Assembly: GCF_014645795.1 (NCBI RefSeq)
Contig: NZ_BMMK01000005.1
Location: 62,001-126,000, forward strand
Reading direction: 5' to 3'
DNA length: 64,000 bases
Source: Longimycelium tulufanense
GTDB lineage: Bacteria; Actinomycetota; Actinomycetes; Mycobacteriales; Pseudonocardiaceae
Under the pieces are notes generated by a model that was not told the origin of the DNA, did no database searches, and was given only the letters and a program-made list of their open reading frames with translations. Made by a program: the position numbers and the translations under genes. Shown here in pieces: positions 61,106-64,000 of this stretch; position 1 is the stretch's first letter, and each line of letters opens with the position of its first letter.

Positions 61106-61448
61106 GGACCTCGTTCGGGAGCTGCTCCGTGGCGCGGTGCCGGTGCACGTGCTGCACCACGCCACCGAGCAGGAGGTGTACGGGGCGTGGCTGGCCGAGG
61201 AGCTGGCCCGCCACGGCTACCCGATCTCGCCGGGGACCCTGTATCCGCTGTTGCACCGGATGGCGGCCGCCGGGCTGCTGGCCTCCACCGAACACGTCGT
61301 CGAGGGCCGGGTCCGGCGGGTCTACCAGGCCACCCCGGCCGGCCGGGACGCCTTGCTCCAGCTCCGGGCCGTGGTGGCCGAACTGGCCGACGAGGTCCTG
61401 CCCCGGCACCGCCGGTCCACGACCGTCCAGCGGAAGGGCACCGCGTGA
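61104..61448 (+). CDS. PadR-family transcriptional regulator
   Basis: 114-residue winged-helix repressor. VHVLHHATEQEVYGAWLAEELARHGYPISPGTLYPLLHRMAAAGLL is the PadR DNA-binding domain, followed by the beta-wing (RVRRVYQATPAGRDAL) and a short C-terminal helix (subfamily with minimal dimerisation domain). Its stop overlaps the permease start (GTGA), so it probably controls that permease. Confidence 0.9.
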   Translation: MDLVRELLRGAVPVHVLHHATEQEVYGAWLAEELARHGYPISPGTLYPLLHRMAAAGLLASTEHVVEGRVRRVYQATPAGRDALLQLRAVVAELADEVLPRHRRSTTVQRKGTA

Positions 61449-62719
61449 ACGAGCAACCCACGGCCGGCTCGAGGTTGAACCTGGCGCGTCGGCTGGGCAC
61501 GGTGGACGCGGTGGTCATCGGGCTCGGCTCGATGATCGGGGCCGGTGTGTTCGCCGCCTTCGCTCCCGCCGCCGTGGCGGCGGGAGCCGGCCTGCTCCTC
61601 GGGCTGGTCATCGCCGGCGTCGTGGCCTATTTCAACGCGCAGAGCTCCGCGGTGCTGGCCGCCCGTTATCCCGAGTCCGGCGGGACCTACGTCTACGGTC
61701 GGGAACGGCTCGGGCACTGGTGGGGGTTCACCGCCGGCTGGGGCTTCGTGGTCGGCAAGACCGCCTCGTGCGCGGCGATGGCACTGACCTTCGCCGCCTA
61801 CCTCGCCCCCGATCACGCCAAGCCGCTGGCGGTCGCGGCCGTGGTCGTGTTCACCGTCGTCAACTACTTCGGGGTGACCAAGACCGCCCGGCTGGCCCGG
61901 ATCCTGCTCGCACTGACCCTGGCGGCGCTGGCCGCCGTGCTGGTCGCCGTCTACGGCGGTGGTGAGGTCTCCCCCACCCACGTCGGCGAGGTGGCCGGCT
62001 GGACCGCGGGCGGGATCCCGGGTGTCCTGCAGGCGGCCGGGCTGCTGTTCTTCGCCTTCGCCGGCTACGCCCGCATCGCCACCATGGGCGAGGAGGTCCG
62101 CGAGCCCGAGCGCACCATCCCGCGCGCCATCCCGATCGCCCTGGTGTGCGCGCTGGTCATCTACGCGGTCGTGGGTCTGGGTCTGCTGCTCACCCTCGGG
62201 CCCACCGCACTGGCGGGATCGCGCGCGCCGCTGGCCGACGCCGCCGTCCGGGGCGAGCTGTCCTGGCTCACCCCGGCCGCGCGCCTGGGCGCCGCCGTGG
62301 CCAGCCTCGGCGCGCTCCTGGCGTTGATCACCGGCATCGGCCGCACCACGCTGGCCATGGCGCGCCGCCACGACCTTCCCGGCTGGCTGGCGGCCGTACA
62401 CCCGCGCCACCACGTCCCGCACCGCGCCGAGATCGTGCTCGCGGTCGTCGTGTGTGCGCTGGTGCTCACCCTCGACATCCGTGGCGCGATCGGGTTCTCC
62501 TCCTTCGCGGTCCTGGTCTACTACGCCATCACCAACGCCTCCGCGTACACCCTGCCGGCGCAGGAGCGGCGCGTCCCCCGGTGGTTGCCCGTCCTGGGCC
62601 TCGTTGGCTGTGTGACGCTCGCCGTCACGCTGCCCTGGACCTCCGTGGTGTCGGGTCTGGCGGTGTTCGCGATCGGCCTGCTGGGACGGCTGCTCCACAG
62701 CACGCTCCGCGCACAGTGA
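61445..62719 (+). CDS. APC-family amino acid permease
   Basis: 424 residues, about 12 membrane helices. First helix GTVDAVVIGLGSMIGAGVFAAFAPAA has the unwound GSMIGAG substrate loop of APC transporters; FFAFAGYARIATMGEEVREPERTIPRAI is the conserved helix 6-loop region. GTG start at 61445 overlaps the padR stop. Substrate probably an amino acid or polyamine; not resolvable further. Confidence 0.88.
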   Translation: MNEQPTAGSRLNLARRLGTVDAVVIGLGSMIGAGVFAAFAPAAVAAGAGLLLGLVIAGVVAYFNAQSSAVLAARYPESGGTYVYGRERLGHWWGFTAGWGFVVGKTASCAAMALTFAAYLAPDHAKPLAVAAVVVFTVVNYFGVTKTARLARILLALTLAALAAVLVAVYGGGEVSPTHVGEVAGWTAGGIPGVLQAAGLLFFAFAGYARIATMGEEVREPERTIPRAIPIALVCALVIYAVVGLGLLLTLGPTALAGSRAPLADAAVRGELSWLTPAARLGAAVASLGALLALITGIGRTTLAMARRHDLPGWLAAVHPRHHVPHRAEIVLAVVVCALVLTLDIRGAIGFSSFAVLVYYAITNASAYTLPAQERRVPRWLPVLGLVGCVTLAVTLPWTSVVSGLAVFAIGLLGRLLHSTLRAQ

Positions 62720-62984
62720 TCGGTCGGTGGTTTTCCGCAGATCCCCCACGCGGGGACGACAACGCCCGCTTCTGCGGTGCCCCTGGTCCGTACGACACCG
62801 AATAAGACGGTGCGTGGTCCCGGCTCCTGTGGGGGTTATTGGGGATGTCGGGAGCACCTCCCACACCGTGGAACACGGAAGGAAACGGACAGTTCCGCCG
62901 CGAAAGCCTCGCACGGCCGTACTCCGGCGATACGCGGTGGATACCAGGCCGAGGAGTGGTCCGGACGAGCCGGGCCGCCTATCG

Positions 62985-63012
62985 CCGGCTCGCACACCAT
63001 TGTGCGAGCCGG
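62985..63012 (+). terminator. Perfect 12-bp hairpin
   Basis: CCGGCTCGCACA and TGTGCGAGCCGG form a perfect stem with a 4-base loop, 266 bases after the permease stop. It is the best terminator candidate for the padR-permease operon, though distant. Confidence 0.55.
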
Positions 63013-63174
63013 GCCACGAAACCAAAAGAAAGGGCGTCGTCCTCAACCAGCCTGGGGGTCACCGGGAGTACGACGCCGAGACCCACTATAGCGGATTCCA
63101 CCGGCAACCGCGCAACATCGGATCAGTAACGAGACGGGCATCATGCCGAGACCCGGAGCTCCGCGCGGGCATCA

Positions 63175-63188
63175 TCCGCTTCAGCGGA
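63175..63188 (+). promoter_or_regulatory. Palindrome 1 (TCCGCT-TC-AGCGGA)
   Basis: Symmetric 6+2+6 site, repeated 96 bases later, upstream of the EspR-like gene at 63341. A half-site AGCGGA also occurs at 63090-63095. Possible autoregulatory operators. Confidence 0.45.
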
Positions 63189-63270
63189 TAAGGAGGACAA
63201 CCGTACGTTCCAGCAGTGAGATATTTGGCAACGGACATGGCCTGATCGATAATGAGCCGTGCCCCGCGTG

Positions 63271-63284
63271 TCCGCTCCAGCGGA
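63271..63284 (+). promoter_or_regulatory. Palindrome 2 (TCCGCT-CC-AGCGGA)
   Basis: Same arms as palindrome 1 with a CC centre, 57 bases before the HTH gene start. Spaced sites of this kind fit DNA-looping or cooperative binding by EspR-like dimers. Confidence 0.45.
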
Positions 63285-63340
63285 TGCGACGGGCAGCCCG
63301 GGCGGCCGGCCCAGGGCTCGATCACGAAGGATGCGGCGGC

Positions 63341-63811
63341 ATGGACCCGGAACGGGGCGGGCAGCACACCGGGTGCGGGTTGGCGGCGAAGATCACCCGG
63401 ATGATCGAGACGCGGTACCCGGACCACCGGACCCGTCCGGGCTTTGCCAAGCTCGCCACCGAGATTCGCGAGCACACCGGCAAGCCGATGTCGGCCACCT
63501 ATCTGTGGGAGCTCGCGACCGGACGGAAGCGCAACCTCACCCAGGAGACCCTCGGCACGCTGGCCGCGTTCTTCGACGTACCGGCCGAGTACCTGCTGGA
63601 CGACGGGGTCCGCTCCCGGGCCGACGCGGAGGCGAACCTCACCGTTGCCCTACGGAACCGGAAGGTGCGCTCCATCGCGTTGCGGGCCGACGGCCTTTCT
63701 GACCACACCCTGGATGCGCTGTTGGCCATGGTCGACGAGGCACGCCGCATCGAACGGCTGGCACCGGTCGAGGAACGGTCGGACGACGCGGCCGGACCTG
63801 GTGACCGCTGA
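63341..63811 (+). CDS. EspR-like XRE helix-turn-helix regulator
   Basis: 156 residues. GLAAKITRMIETRYPDHRTRPGFAKLATEIREHTGKPMSATYLWELATGRKRNLTQETLGTLAAFFDVPAEYLLDD spans an N-terminal extension and HTH arranged as in the mycobacterial nucleoid regulator EspR; a C-terminal helical dimerisation region follows (LRADGLSDHTLDALLAMVDEARRIE). ATG at 63341 with AAGGA upstream was chosen over an ATG at 63143, whose extra 66 residues are Arg/Pro-rich and unlike the family. Confidence 0.8.
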   Translation: MDPERGGQHTGCGLAAKITRMIETRYPDHRTRPGFAKLATEIREHTGKPMSATYLWELATGRKRNLTQETLGTLAAFFDVPAEYLLDDGVRSRADAEANLTVALRNRKVRSIALRADGLSDHTLDALLAMVDEARRIERLAPVEERSDDAAGPGDR

Positions 63812-64000
63812 GGCCAACCGGTTGCGGATTCACTCCTACGACAGGATCTCGGGTTCGTTCTCCGCACTCCGTACGGACCTGCCGCGTGGGGCCATGTGAC
63901 AACGGGGACAGTCATATGGCTGGCGCGCCTGTCCCAGGGCTGCGGGGACGAGTCGGCGTGGTGTGCCGACCCACCTTCCGTGGTCTCCCACGAGCTCGGG
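63812..64000. other. Window end, no gene assigned
   Basis: An open frame from ATG 63916 (MAGAPVPG...) runs off the edge. It lacks a clear ribosome site and family, so I do not call it. Confidence 0.4.

Larger units (their letters stand above)
62720..63340. other. Intergenic region with terminator and paired palindromes
   Basis: No gene seen in 620 bases. It contains a hairpin (62985-63012) and two near-identical palindromes (63175-63188, 63271-63284) upstream of the HTH gene, listed separately. Confidence 0.5.

Overview
High-GC DNA with strong GC-ending codon bias, GTG starts, stop/start-overlap operons, an HTH-DUF5753/DUF397 regulator pair, a DmdR/IdeR-type iron box and modular PKS/NRPS genes points to a filamentous actinomycete, probably of the Pseudonocardiaceae type. 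All gene calls come from reading the sequence and recalling protein families; no database search was run.

Layout. 1-3.2 kb: the end of an ABC importer (permease cut by the window edge, plus ATPase), a hemerythrin-like stress protein behind a SigB-like promoter, and an unknown protein. 3.3-16.1 kb (minus strand): a 3,260-residue RHS/YD-repeat polymorphic toxin with a HINT pretoxin domain and a short, possibly ParB-like toxin tip, then an overlapping DUF7660 small protein (probable immunity protein) and a secreted FG-GAP beta-propeller protein, apparently one operon. 16.5-20.9 kb: an XRE/DUF397 regulator pair, two overlapping small unknown genes, a secreted YncE-like beta-propeller, a frameshifted PIG-L deacetylase and a truncated DUF2397 remnant. 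21.1-25.3 kb: an iron-box-controlled siderophore operon (one NIS synthetase, GNAT acyltransferase, lysine/ornithine-type N-monooxygenase), with gene debris between the iron box and the first gene.

25.5-48.9 kb is the centrepiece: a 23.4-kb minus-strand assembly line, FAAL > PKS-A (ACP-KS-AT-DH-ER-KR-ACP) > PKS-B (KS-AT0-DH-KR-ACP) > PKS-C (KS-AT-T-E/C0) > NRPS (C-A-T-TE) > type II thioesterase. It should load a free fatty acid as acyl-AMP, extend it three times and join it to one amino acid. Two domains are visibly decayed: the AT of PKS-B has lost its nucleophilic Ser and roughly 130 residues, and the epimerase/condensation-like domain at the end of PKS-C has HQxxxDE in place of HHxxxDG. These define an unusual line in which one module must be charged in trans and an NRPS T-E pair has been grafted behind a PKS module. 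A DHA2-type exporter gene lies upstream on the same strand.

51.7-56.6 kb (plus strand): an oxalate catabolism group (oxalyl-CoA-decarboxylase-like ThDP enzyme, formyl-CoA:oxalate CoA-transferase, oxalate/formate antiporter-type MFS protein). 56.7-64 kb: housekeeping and accessory genes: ArfB-type ribosome rescue hydrolase, DUF2165 membrane protein, an alpha/beta hydrolase that seems to lack its catalytic His, a PP2C phosphatase with a membrane anchor, a DoxX protein, a PadR regulator coupled to an APC permease with an inverted repeat over the padR start, and an EspR-like HTH protein preceded by two near-identical palindromes.
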